Shown here one piece after another: positions 40,850 through 50,359 of a stretch of DNA of 64,000 bases. The DNA is taken from NCBI GenBank assembly GCA_029979005.1, contig JAPOIJ010000003.1:1-64000 (forward strand), given 5' to 3'. The stretch comes from Planctomycetota bacterium. GTDB taxonomy: Bacteria; Planctomycetota; Planctomycetia; Pirellulales; Pirellulaceae. The notes under the pieces were generated by a model, which did no database searches, was not told the origin of the DNA, and was given only the letters and a program-made list of their open reading frames with translations. Numbering within the stretch: position 1 is the stretch's first letter; every line of letters begins with the position of its first letter. Both the position numbers and the translations under genes were made by a program.

Positions 40850-41016
40850 GCTGGGTAACCTTCCTGCGGAGTTGCCTGTCCGTTCGATTAGGTCGGTTCG
40901 CTAGGGTTGATAATTCGTAGATTGATAATTCTGACGAGACGTGAGTGCGATTCTGGGTTATCATAATTCGAGACCTCACCAGACTGACCCTAGGAATCAT
41001 TTCAGGAACTAAAACT

Positions 41017-42030
41017 ATGAGATGTTGTTCGTGTTTTACAGCGATTGTGCTTTTGGTAGTTTTGACTTTACCGGCATCTTCTCAGGAAAAAGTCAAACCA
41101 GTTCGCATGGGCTGCGGCATGATGACTTTTGATACCGTTCCGGGATGGGGGTTGCGTCCTGATGGGAGTTCCGCATTGGGATCTACCCACGGTGGTGTGG
41201 TGATTGATAAGGCGGGGAACATTTATACTTCCGCGAAGAAAGGTGTGGTTGTTTTTTCACCTGATGGGAAAGTAATTCACTCTTATCTGGGCAAAGACTA
41301 TTCCAATCTACATGATATGGAAATTCGAGCTGAGGGAGAAAATGAATTTATCTATGGTGCGCGAAACAATGACGCAGAGGGGATCAAATTTAATGTGAAA
41401 ACCGGTGAAATAGTGATGCGTTTACCGTTCCCAGAGGCGTCAGGCTTGGGATTGAAACGATTCAGCCCGACAGCCATCACCGTGGCACCTAATGGAGATA
41501 TCTTTCTTTCCAACGGCTATGCCAGTAATCACATTTTCAAGTTCGATAAGAACGGAAAATACTTGATGCACTTTGGAGAGAAGGGTAATGGAATGAAGCA
41601 GTTCAACACCGCCCACGGAATGACACTCGATACTCGGTACGAACCGCCACGACTCCTAATTTGTGACCGGAATCATCAACCGAAAGGAAGGTTGCTCCAT
41701 TACGATCTTGATGGAAATTTTCTAGAGGAAGTGATTACCGGGCTTGGCATGCCGACTTCAGTTTCAATTCAGGGCGATTTTGTCTCGGTGCCTGATCTTC
41801 ACGGTAGGTTAGTTGTCCTCGACAAAAGCAACACGATTATGGCAGTGCTTGGTCACAACCCTGATCCTAAAACTCGTGTTAATTTTAATGTTCCACAAGA
41901 CAAATGGATTGAGGGTGTATTTAACGGAACCCATGGATCTTACTGGGATGCAGACGGGAATCTTTACGTTCAAGACTGGAACGTTGACGGTAGGATCATG
42001 AAATTGGTGCGTGTGAAAAATGCTGACTAG
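41017..42030 (+). CDS. NHL-repeat/six-bladed beta-propeller secreted protein
   Basis: ORF from 40945, likely start 41017 (MRCCSCFTAIVLLV signal); 'GVVIDKAGNIYTSAKKGVVVFSPDGKVIHSYLG', 'ITVAPNGDIFLSNGYASNHIFKFDKNGKYLMHFGEKG'. Confidence 0.82.
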   Translation: MRCCSCFTAIVLLVVLTLPASSQEKVKPVRMGCGMMTFDTVPGWGLRPDGSSALGSTHGGVVIDKAGNIYTSAKKGVVVFSPDGKVIHSYLGKDYSNLHDMEIRAEGENEFIYGARNNDAEGIKFNVKTGEIVMRLPFPEASGLGLKRFSPTAITVAPNGDIFLSNGYASNHIFKFDKNGKYLMHFGEKGNGMKQFNTAHGMTLDTRYEPPRLLICDRNHQPKGRLLHYDLDGNFLEEVITGLGMPTSVSIQGDFVSVPDLHGRLVVLDKSNTIMAVLGHNPDPKTRVNFNVPQDKWIEGVFNGTHGSYWDADGNLYVQDWNVDGRIMKLVRVKNAD

Positions 42031-42114
42031 TCAATTGAGACGCAGGTCGGCCCGCAGTTCGGTAGGTTAAAAGAATGATTGCGGTCGCCGTGTAATCAAC
42101 AGGCTTTACTGATG

Positions 42115-43620
42115 CTATGCCAGAACTTCGTTGACGACATGTCCATGGACATTCGTGAGTCGGCGTTCCAGCCCGTTGTGGTAAAAGGTGAGGCGTTCAT
42201 GATCGAGCCCCATTAAGTGCAACAGTGTCGCGTTGAAGTCATAAACGCTGGTTTTGTTGACGGCTGCTTTGAATCCAAACTCGTCACTCTCGCCGTAGCT
42301 GAACCCTTTTTTGACTCCGGCACCGGCCATGAAGCATGTGAACGCGCCTGGATTGTGATCTCGCCCCGAGCCATTTGCTTGAAGGAACGGCATGCGGCCG
42401 AATTCAGTGGCCCAGACGATCAAGGTATGTTCAAGCATTCCCCGCTGTTTTAGATCTGCGATGAGTGCCGCGGTCGGTTGATCCATGATTTCTGCCTGCA
42501 TGGCGTGTGTGTTGGCGATGTTGGCGTGAGAATCCCAATTGGTAATTCCATTGCCTCCAGCCGGATCACTTCCATTAAAAAGCTGGACAACCCGGACTCC
42601 TTTTTCCAAGAGCCGGCGGGCTAGAAGGCAATTTTTTGCGTATTCGCCCCTTAGCTGACTTCCTCCTTCGACGCCGTAGGCGTTCAGTGTTGCCTTTGTT
42701 TCGCCGGCAAGATCCATGACATCGGGTACGGATGTTTGCATTTTGCCCGCTAATTCATAGCTTGCAATTCTCCCCGCAAGATCGGCATCTCCTGGATATT
42801 TCTCGAGGTGACGAGCGTTCAATCGTTGGAGCAAATTAATCGTACCCGCATCAGCCTGTGCTGAGATGCCGGAAGGGCGCTGTAAATTATAGGGAGGGTT
42901 CTTGGCGGTGAAATCGGTGCCCTGAAATGCGGCTGGTAAAAATCCATTGCCGAAATTGTTTTTCCCACTGCGGGCAAGGCCGCGAGGATCATTGATGGCT
43001 ACGAAGGCGGGAAGCTCCTGATTCTCAGTGCCGAGTGCATAAGTAATCCACGCGCCGCAAGAAGGAAATCCCTCCATCGTAAAACCGGTATTCATAAAAT
43101 TCTCACCCTGAGGGTGAGCGCTGGTGTCGGTTGAAAGGGCGTGAAAAAAACAGAAGTCGTCGACTTGTTCGGCGAGGTTCGGAAGTAAATCAGAAACCAT
43201 TTTCCCAGTTTCACCGCGAGGTTTGAAGTCCCAGAAAGGTTTCGCAATGTTGCCGCTGGGTCCTTCGAAAGTAACCGCGGGAAGACCCGGGGGTTTTTGC
43301 CCGTGTAGTTTTGTTAGCGCCGGTTTGTAATCGAAAGTGTCGATATGGCTGACTGCGCCGGGACAGTAAATGACCAGCACTTGTTTCGCCGGCACCTCGA
43401 AGTGTGAGGCTCGCGCGGCGTACGGATTGTTGGGGTCGATTTTTGGACGAATCGGTGATTTTCCCCCAGCGGTAAGGGGTTTATCCTCGGCGAGTAACCC
43501 GTCAGCAGCCAGCATGCTGGTTAAAGCGATACCGGCCGTCGAAAGTCCTGCCGTATGAAGGAAGTTTCGACGATCAAGTAGCTTGCGACCTTGGAAAGAT
43601 AATTTTTCTGGGTGGCTCAT
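42115..43620 (-). CDS. DUF1501 domain protein (Tat signal)
   Basis: 501 aa; 'LDRRNFLHTAGLSTAGIALTSML', 'HFEVPAKQVLVIYCPGAVSHIDTFDYKP', 'LIVWATEFGRMPFLQANGSGRDHNPGAFTCFMAGAGVKKG'. Confidence 0.93.
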   Translation of the reverse strand: MSHPEKLSFQGRKLLDRRNFLHTAGLSTAGIALTSMLAADGLLAEDKPLTAGGKSPIRPKIDPNNPYAARASHFEVPAKQVLVIYCPGAVSHIDTFDYKPALTKLHGQKPPGLPAVTFEGPSGNIAKPFWDFKPRGETGKMVSDLLPNLAEQVDDFCFFHALSTDTSAHPQGENFMNTGFTMEGFPSCGAWITYALGTENQELPAFVAINDPRGLARSGKNNFGNGFLPAAFQGTDFTAKNPPYNLQRPSGISAQADAGTINLLQRLNARHLEKYPGDADLAGRIASYELAGKMQTSVPDVMDLAGETKATLNAYGVEGGSQLRGEYAKNCLLARRLLEKGVRVVQLFNGSDPAGGNGITNWDSHANIANTHAMQAEIMDQPTAALIADLKQRGMLEHTLIVWATEFGRMPFLQANGSGRDHNPGAFTCFMAGAGVKKGFSYGESDEFGFKAAVNKTSVYDFNATLLHLMGLDHERLTFYHNGLERRLTNVHGHVVNEVLA

Positions 43621-43684
43621 GATAGACCTGAGATTGGTGTTTCAGCGAAGGAAAAAATCAACCGGATAACGACGTAGATGTTAA

Positions 43685-46468
43685 TTACGGTAGAAAGGCA
43701 AACTCGTTCGAATTCAACAAGGCACGACAAACAAGTGCAAGACTCTGTTCTTCTGCAAGTGCCGTACATGCTGCCTTTTCTGTTGCGTCAGGGCTTCTAC
43801 CAAGTAGTAACTCGAAGCATCGGTTTACCGCTACCGCCATTTGATTGTTTGCATCCTTCAAAGCACGTTGGGCAATTAAATTGGATTGTTCGATGACAAA
43901 ATCGCTGTTCAAAAGATTGAGTGCCTGAAGTGGTGTCGTAGAAACAGGCCGTTTAGGACGAACCTGACCGCAGTCTGGAAAATCAAATGCTGTGAACATT
44001 CGATCATCGACGCGTCGCATGCGTTCCTGATAGATCATGCGGCGCCAGGTTTTTTCACTGTGGTTGTCAGTGACTTCCCATTGGGCGTAACGTTTTTTCA
44101 CGTTATGAATCCGGTAGCTCTTGCCACCGATAGACGGGTCGAGCGAACCGGAGGCTTGAACGATCGAATCTCGAATTGCCTCTGCAGTCATACGCCTTGG
44201 TGGAAATCGCCACAATAATGCTGAGCCGGCATCTCGGGACATTCCATCGGCTCGGGGAGCACTGGATTGCCGGAACGCGTCAGACATAACTAACAACCGA
44301 ATCATTCGTTTCATAGACCATGGTTTTTCCGAGGATTCATCCACTGGTTGGCCTGAAGAATTTACAGAGGGTTGAACCAATTCACTGGCGAGCCAGTCAA
44401 GTAGTGCCGGATGGGTTGGTTTCGCTCCCGCCGCTCCAAAGTCACTGGTGGTAGCGACGATGCCTGTGCCAAAAACATGATGCCAAATACGATTAACGGC
44501 TACGCGCGCAGACAGGGGATGGTCAGCCGAGGTAAGCCAATTCGCAAACGCCTGACGGCGTTGTTTACCTGTTGATTCCGGAGAGAGGTTTAGCTCGCCA
44601 TTGATTTCTGTCAAACCGGCTGCGAACACCTCATCACGCGGGTTTTCAGGGCTTCCACGAGAAAGCACAAAGGTCCTTGTGGGCTTGATAAGCTTCGCAA
44701 CAAAACTCGGTTTTGGCCCCTCATCGTTAAGCTCAAGTATAAGTTGCTTGATCCGATTTACGATTGCGAGATGGTTTTCGTCATTATCCAACTGTTTGAC
44801 TTTGTTGGCCATGTAAACTTTTACCCAATCCCCTTTCTCGTTGAGGATTTCTACATCAAAAGGGCTGACGTTAAATTTATTTATATTGATCAGATAGTCA
44901 GTCTGCATGAAGTCCTGTCGGTTGGAGCTAACTCGAACGCGATTCACAAACTGAGGTTTATCAAAAGTAAATTGGACCCAGGGCTTTTCCTTGCTCCCTT
45001 TTGGAGCTTTGGCTGCCCATCCCTCGGTGCCGTATTTTCCGTCGTTGATTTTCCAGAGTTCACCGCGAGGCTGTGCAAACTTTTCAGGGGCGTTTGCTTT
45101 GGTGCCAACCGAGGCCAATGCGAGATTTTTGTTCCATTCTACAGGGCCAAGGATTTCGAGTTCATCCAGTCTTGCCCCTCCCCAATGAAACGAAATCCGG
45201 ACAGATTGAGTTTTTGTCGACGGAAAATGCATTTCTCGATAACCAATCCAATCCTCTTCCCAGAACTTGGTTTCTTTGAGTTTTGCACGTTGTTCACGGA
45301 TTAGCTGATAGATTTCTTCACCCCGTTTTCGTCGTGGGTGATCCGAGCCAAGCTCGGGAAAACGGCTTCCGAATTCAATATCCTGAAATACCGCTGTCAT
45401 CGCGTAATAGTCAGTGATGGATATTGGATCGAACTTGTGGTTATGGCACCTCGCACAGCCAATCGTCATACCGAGTGCCGAGGCACCTACCGTTTGTAAA
45501 ATTTCATCCATGCGATCAGCACGAGCTTGGCGACGCGCCGATGGTTCCTGGCCGACGGTAGCGACGGGCACGTGAGGCCCGGAAACCAGGTATCCTGTGG
45601 CTTCACCTACGCCAAGAGTGTCACCGGCGATTTGTTCCCGGAGAAATTGATCGTACGGCTTGTTCTCATTGAAAGATCGAATTACGTAGTCGCGATAAAT
45701 CCACGCGTTCTTTCGATAGAGATTGCTTTCAGATCCATTCGTCTCTGCCCAGCGAATTACGTCAAGCCAGTGTTGTGCCCAGCGTTCTCCAAACTGGGGT
45801 GACGCTAACAATCGATCGACAAGTTTCTCGTAAGCCGCCTCAGCATCCGATTCAAATTCCACCTTAAAATCTGAGATTTGTTCCGGAGTAGGCGCGATAC
45901 CTGTCAGCACAATTGACACACGGCGAATTAAAGAGATGGCGTCAGTTGGTTGAGAAAATTCGAGATTCTCGTTGGCTAGTTTTTTTGCCAGAAAAGCGTC
46001 CACTGGATTTGTAAATTTGGTTTCCGGTACGGGCGGCCGGACGATTGTTTGAAATGACCAATGATCGGATTTGACGGCTTCCACCGCTTTCATCTGCCCC
46101 GGCCAATTCGCACCTTCTGTGATCCAGCGAGTTAGCAGCGCGATTTCTTCGGCCGGAATTTTATCTTCGTCCGGTGGCATTTCCATGCCCTCTTCGGTGT
46201 GGTTAATTACGTTAAGCAAATAGCTTTTTTCGGGCTTCCCCGGCACGATGGTAGGCTGGCCGTAATCTCCCCCTTTGAGCATCTGCCATCGACGGTCCAG
46301 TCTTAGACCAGACTCCTGTTCGTCTTCTCCGTGGCAATGGTTGCAGTGCTCTGCAAATATAGGGGCGATTTGTTTTTCAAAGTCGATTTCCTGACCATTG
46401 AGGTAGAGACTCCCCGGGAGGAGTGCGAGAAGGGCAAATGTTGTCGGTAAAATAAAAAACGATTTCAT
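43685..46468 (-). CDS. Planctomycete cytochrome C / DUF1549 / DUF1553 protein
   Basis: 927 aa; 'QIAPIFAEHCNHCHGEDEQESGLRLD', 'FGERWAQHWLDVIRWAETNG', 'GCARCHNHKFDPISITDYY', 'RVAVNRIWHHVFGTGIVATTSDFG', 'ALNLLNSDFVIEQSNLIAQR'. Confidence 0.94.
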   Translation of the reverse strand: MKSFFILPTTFALLALLPGSLYLNGQEIDFEKQIAPIFAEHCNHCHGEDEQESGLRLDRRWQMLKGGDYGQPTIVPGKPEKSYLLNVINHTEEGMEMPPDEDKIPAEEIALLTRWITEGANWPGQMKAVEAVKSDHWSFQTIVRPPVPETKFTNPVDAFLAKKLANENLEFSQPTDAISLIRRVSIVLTGIAPTPEQISDFKVEFESDAEAAYEKLVDRLLASPQFGERWAQHWLDVIRWAETNGSESNLYRKNAWIYRDYVIRSFNENKPYDQFLREQIAGDTLGVGEATGYLVSGPHVPVATVGQEPSARRQARADRMDEILQTVGASALGMTIGCARCHNHKFDPISITDYYAMTAVFQDIEFGSRFPELGSDHPRRKRGEEIYQLIREQRAKLKETKFWEEDWIGYREMHFPSTKTQSVRISFHWGGARLDELEILGPVEWNKNLALASVGTKANAPEKFAQPRGELWKINDGKYGTEGWAAKAPKGSKEKPWVQFTFDKPQFVNRVRVSSNRQDFMQTDYLININKFNVSPFDVEILNEKGDWVKVYMANKVKQLDNDENHLAIVNRIKQLILELNDEGPKPSFVAKLIKPTRTFVLSRGSPENPRDEVFAAGLTEINGELNLSPESTGKQRRQAFANWLTSADHPLSARVAVNRIWHHVFGTGIVATTSDFGAAGAKPTHPALLDWLASELVQPSVNSSGQPVDESSEKPWSMKRMIRLLVMSDAFRQSSAPRADGMSRDAGSALLWRFPPRRMTAEAIRDSIVQASGSLDPSIGGKSYRIHNVKKRYAQWEVTDNHSEKTWRRMIYQERMRRVDDRMFTAFDFPDCGQVRPKRPVSTTPLQALNLLNSDFVIEQSNLIAQRALKDANNQMAVAVNRCFELLLGRSPDATEKAACTALAEEQSLALVCRALLNSNEFAFLP

Positions 46469-46507
46469 GGGAATTCCAGGAAAGTTAAACGTTGGTTTGA
46501 TTACAGC

Positions 46508-49500
46508 TTATTCATTTCGATCGCTGTTTTCAGTTTCAATCTTATTTTTATGCACTTTGTATTCTTGCCAAGACAAAGTACCGTCACGGTTGGTATCGGC
46601 ATCAGGAAAACGTTCAAAGAACTTATTTTTCCAATACTCCCCGTCTCGCTCGGTGACCGATTTTTTTGATTGGGCAGGCAAAGTTCTGGTTGGCTGGTTT
46701 TCTGTGGGTGCCGGTTGGTTTGTCTTCGATGCCTCTTGTGGCGGTCCGATGAGTTGCTCGAGAATCTTCAGGCGGTTCATGTTATTGCCAGTTCGGGCAG
46801 GGTACATTTTTTGAGTCGCGGTGGTAACGGAATGAACGAATTCGGGGTAGGATCGCCCTGTCACATCAACGAAGCCGCATTGGTGGTTTTCACGATCTCT
46901 TCTTCCCGCAGCGGATTGGTCAATCCACTGAAACCAGTGAACTCCAACAAACCGAGGGTCGGCAAGTGCGGTGGAAAGATAATTGCTGAAGGCGAGTCCA
47001 CGCTGTCGTTGATTCCAAGCTGAGGCAAGCCCCGGGCTGGGCACACCGCGATCGACCGAGCCGATGTGAAATTCACCGGCAAGAATCGGCATGTCCACAT
47101 TTTCTGGAACCTGCCAGGCTCGAACCGTCGAGTCATAGACGTTAACAGAGAATACGTCAGCATGACCGGCGGCAGCACGTCCGAGAACATTCGGGCCTCG
47201 GTGGCAACGACAGCCCAGGAATAATTTGTTGGGCAACACTTCGTTAATTACTTTTTTAGATTTGGCAAAAAACGCATTAGCAAAATCAAAGTAGTAAGGT
47301 TCGATATCCTTTTTCGCGGCAGCTGGGATCTTACTTGCTTCAGATTTCAGAACAGTATTCCAATCCGAGTGATTTGTTTCCCAAACTTCATTGAGCTCGT
47401 CGAGGGAAGAATATTTTTTCTTCAGTTGTTGAAGCACCCACTGTTTCGTTGATTCATCATCCGGCATTTCAAAAATAATGGGAGTCAATCGATCTGGCCA
47501 TTCAAATTCATTGCCTAGAAACAGGCCAAGGCAGTACGGGTCGTCTTTTACAGAAGAGAATTTTTCAAGACATTTCCGCAAGTCGGATTCGTAATTATCC
47601 CGAAACGGTGATGGAAGTTTTTTTCCGGCCTGCCACCAGATGGATGCGATCAGAGTGTAGGGGGTCTTGGCGTCCTCTTGAAGCGGTTTACTGCTCCAGG
47701 AGCCAAGGGTGTTGATGCCCCATGCCCGCATGCGGTCATGGATTCCATCTCGACTGAGTTTCTTCCAGTTGGGGCCCAGGGCCCTTGCGTAATTCATGGC
47801 CGGAAAGTTAACAAAGTCCCGGCCTTGATTCTTTTTGAGGCCGGTCCAGCGGAGTTTATGATTGTCATCCGGCAGCCATTCGAAAAAGCCAGTCTCGCGC
47901 CGAGAGGGGGTAACGGGCGTAGCTGATTCGTCTCCCGCAAGACAGACGCCAACGGAAAAGAAAAGATAGCCTTCGGGGTCGACAAGCCACCAACGGCCAT
48001 CCACTTTTTCAGTCCGGAAATGACCTGTAGCTTCCCGCTTGGGCCCGTCTTTCCAGCCACCGAAACGAGTCCAGTTTTTAGAATTTGCTGTTAATTTGGC
48101 GTCTTCCAATTCTTTCGCGAGTGTGGCCTTGAGGTCTGATGTCTGTTTAATTTTACCCGGCCAGTCGAGAGAATTGACTTGTCCCAGTTCATCTAAATAA
48201 GGCATTGCATGGAGGGCTTCGTCCCGTTCTTCCGTGGCTTCCCAGCAAGCGACGGGATCATTAACGCGAAGGTTTATATTTCCTGTGGAGGATTGCATCT
48301 CCAGTTTTAAAGTTCTTACATCTGCCGGATAAAATTTTCGCCAATGCATTCTGTGTCCGTTTGGTTTGGACAGTTGGTCTCGGAACACAGCCGGACCTTG
48401 ATACGTAGACTCGTCTTGTGGAAACACAAATCCCAGCATCGATTCCTCTTGGGAAGGTGCTACGCCAAATCCTACGCAATGCCGGGACCAACCCGTCACA
48501 TTACTATTGTTTAGCTTACCATCGACGATCGTCACTCCAGGTTCGTGATTAAAGAGGGGAACGCCAACGAGTCGGAATTTTGACACATCCCACTTCTCTC
48601 CTTCGTCAGGAACAAATTCAATTGTCAGTGGGGATTTTCCCTGAACGATCCAACCGCCCCCATCTCGTTTGATGGTGCCTTTGAATTGATCGCTAATTTT
48701 GAGTTTTAGCGTTTGGATTGGTTGAAATAAATCGGCGGTGTGAACTTGATTGGCAGTAGACGTTAGCTCGGCGGCTGAATTCGTTGGCTCAAAAACAGAG
48801 GCCGCCAGTGGTTGAGTACTTCGTGTAGATTCTACAATCCGTTTTAGTTCTTTGCGCATTTGAACAACTCTGGCCTGCTGTTCTTCGTCATTCAGCAGGT
48901 CATTCGTTTCTTTTAAGTCAGAGGCCAGATTAAACAAATGAAGAGGCTTCTGCTCGCGAGACGTAATTAGTTTCCAGTCACCCATCCGAACCATTTTTGC
49001 CAGTTGCTGTCCATAGCGAGGTTCCGAGTTGGCCTGAACAAACATTGAATTTCGGGTGGAGTCATCGCGGTCACCATTGAGCACTGGGAGAAAAGATTCG
49101 CTATCGAGGCCTTGGTCGGGTTCGACGGCTTGACCTGTCAAATCAGCGAATGTCGCATAAATGTCCTGTAGTCCGACCAAGGCATCGGAACGAGTTCCCG
49201 GAGCGATGACTGATCCTGCTGGCGTGCCGTTGCCCCAGCGAACAATCATAGGAATGCGATGGCCTCCCTCCCAGATCGAAGCTTTGCTGCCACGAAGTCC
49301 GCCACATGAGTCGTGTCCAAGTTTTTGAGCCCCCGGTTTGCCTCGTGAAAGCCCACCGTTATCACTTACGAAAAGAATCAGGGTGTTGTCTAGTTCTCCG
49401 TGATGCCGGAGTCGCTCGATCATTTTCCCGAGCGTTACATCTGCTTCGAATAGCATATCGAGGTGAGCGTCTCCCGTTGCCCCTTTAATTTCTACGCCGT

Positions 49501-50350
49501 CCAGTTCCCGCGGAGGCGTATGCGGTTTGTGACAAGACTCGGTGCAATAGTGCATGAAGAATGGCTTGCGTTGACCGGTAGCTTGATTGTTGGAAATGTG
49601 ACGATCGATAAACTGAATTGCTTTGTCTGCCAGAATTGGACCAACTTGGGAAGAGTCCCAGTCGGGAGTTCCAAATCCGGTTTTTAATATGACGGAGTTA
49701 CCATGAGTTCCTTCATTCCAAATTTTTAATTCCCTGGATTTCCCAGCGAGAAGACCATTTTCAAAAGCGATATAAGGCGGCCCCTGAATTCCCTGTGGTA
49801 ATTCGTAGGCATAGTCGAACCCGAAACTGAATGGGCTGTCTTCAATCGGTCGGGAAAAATCAATATCTCGAAAATCGTACTTCCACGAGATAGGTTCACC
49901 TGTGGTCTTGCTGTACATTTGGCCGCCAAGATGTACCTTCCCTAAAAATGCGGTGTGGTAACCCGCTTTTTGCATCAAGTGTCCAAGGGTTCGCTGACCG
50001 TCAAGGACCTGGGAAGGCTGATGGAAGATCCATGTGCCGTTTTCCAGTCTGCCGCGATATGGGTAGTTACCCGTTAGAACGCTGTATCGGGTAGGCGCGC
50101 AAACGGATGAAGGAGAATGCGCATCGGTGAAGAGCATTCCGTCGGTGGCGAGTTGTTCGAGGTTGGGGAGAGCAACCTTGCTGTCTGCATTATAAGAGCG
50201 GCAATCACCGTACCCCATGTCGTCCATAAGAAATAAAATGACATTGGGAGGTTCATTGGCCGACACTGTCGACGTGATAAATCCGATGCTCAAAACAATC
50301 ATTGCCAGGCAAGCAGATGCGGTTGATGATTTTATTTTCAAAGGGTTCAT
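46508..50350 (-). CDS. Tri-modular protein: N-terminal type I sulfatase, central/C-terminal agarase-like (GH50-like, clan GH-A) glycoside hydrolase, C-terminal EF-hand
   Basis: 1280-aa uninterrupted ORF; 'NVILFLMDDMGYGDCRSYN', 'VCAPTRYSVLTGNYPYRGRLENG'; 'GHFRTEKVDGRWWLVDPEGYLFFSVGVCL', 'LGLFLGNEFEWPDRL', 'MPILAGEFHIGSVDRG'; EF-hand 'FPDADTNRDGTLSWQEYKVHK'. Confidence 0.85.
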   Translation of the reverse strand: MNPLKIKSSTASACLAMIVLSIGFITSTVSANEPPNVILFLMDDMGYGDCRSYNADSKVALPNLEQLATDGMLFTDAHSPSSVCAPTRYSVLTGNYPYRGRLENGTWIFHQPSQVLDGQRTLGHLMQKAGYHTAFLGKVHLGGQMYSKTTGEPISWKYDFRDIDFSRPIEDSPFSFGFDYAYELPQGIQGPPYIAFENGLLAGKSRELKIWNEGTHGNSVILKTGFGTPDWDSSQVGPILADKAIQFIDRHISNNQATGQRKPFFMHYCTESCHKPHTPPRELDGVEIKGATGDAHLDMLFEADVTLGKMIERLRHHGELDNTLILFVSDNGGLSRGKPGAQKLGHDSCGGLRGSKASIWEGGHRIPMIVRWGNGTPAGSVIAPGTRSDALVGLQDIYATFADLTGQAVEPDQGLDSESFLPVLNGDRDDSTRNSMFVQANSEPRYGQQLAKMVRMGDWKLITSREQKPLHLFNLASDLKETNDLLNDEEQQARVVQMRKELKRIVESTRSTQPLAASVFEPTNSAAELTSTANQVHTADLFQPIQTLKLKISDQFKGTIKRDGGGWIVQGKSPLTIEFVPDEGEKWDVSKFRLVGVPLFNHEPGVTIVDGKLNNSNVTGWSRHCVGFGVAPSQEESMLGFVFPQDESTYQGPAVFRDQLSKPNGHRMHWRKFYPADVRTLKLEMQSSTGNINLRVNDPVACWEATEERDEALHAMPYLDELGQVNSLDWPGKIKQTSDLKATLAKELEDAKLTANSKNWTRFGGWKDGPKREATGHFRTEKVDGRWWLVDPEGYLFFSVGVCLAGDESATPVTPSRRETGFFEWLPDDNHKLRWTGLKKNQGRDFVNFPAMNYARALGPNWKKLSRDGIHDRMRAWGINTLGSWSSKPLQEDAKTPYTLIASIWWQAGKKLPSPFRDNYESDLRKCLEKFSSVKDDPYCLGLFLGNEFEWPDRLTPIIFEMPDDESTKQWVLQQLKKKYSSLDELNEVWETNHSDWNTVLKSEASKIPAAAKKDIEPYYFDFANAFFAKSKKVINEVLPNKLFLGCRCHRGPNVLGRAAAGHADVFSVNVYDSTVRAWQVPENVDMPILAGEFHIGSVDRGVPSPGLASAWNQRQRGLAFSNYLSTALADPRFVGVHWFQWIDQSAAGRRDRENHQCGFVDVTGRSYPEFVHSVTTATQKMYPARTGNNMNRLKILEQLIGPPQEASKTNQPAPTENQPTRTLPAQSKKSVTERDGEYWKNKFFERFPDADTNRDGTLSWQEYKVHKNKIETENSDRNE

Positions 50351-50359
50351 AAAGAAAAG

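Noticed and set aside
44744-45304. 186-aa plus-strand ORF
   Set aside because: Antisense to the DUF1549/1553 gene; no recognisable domain.
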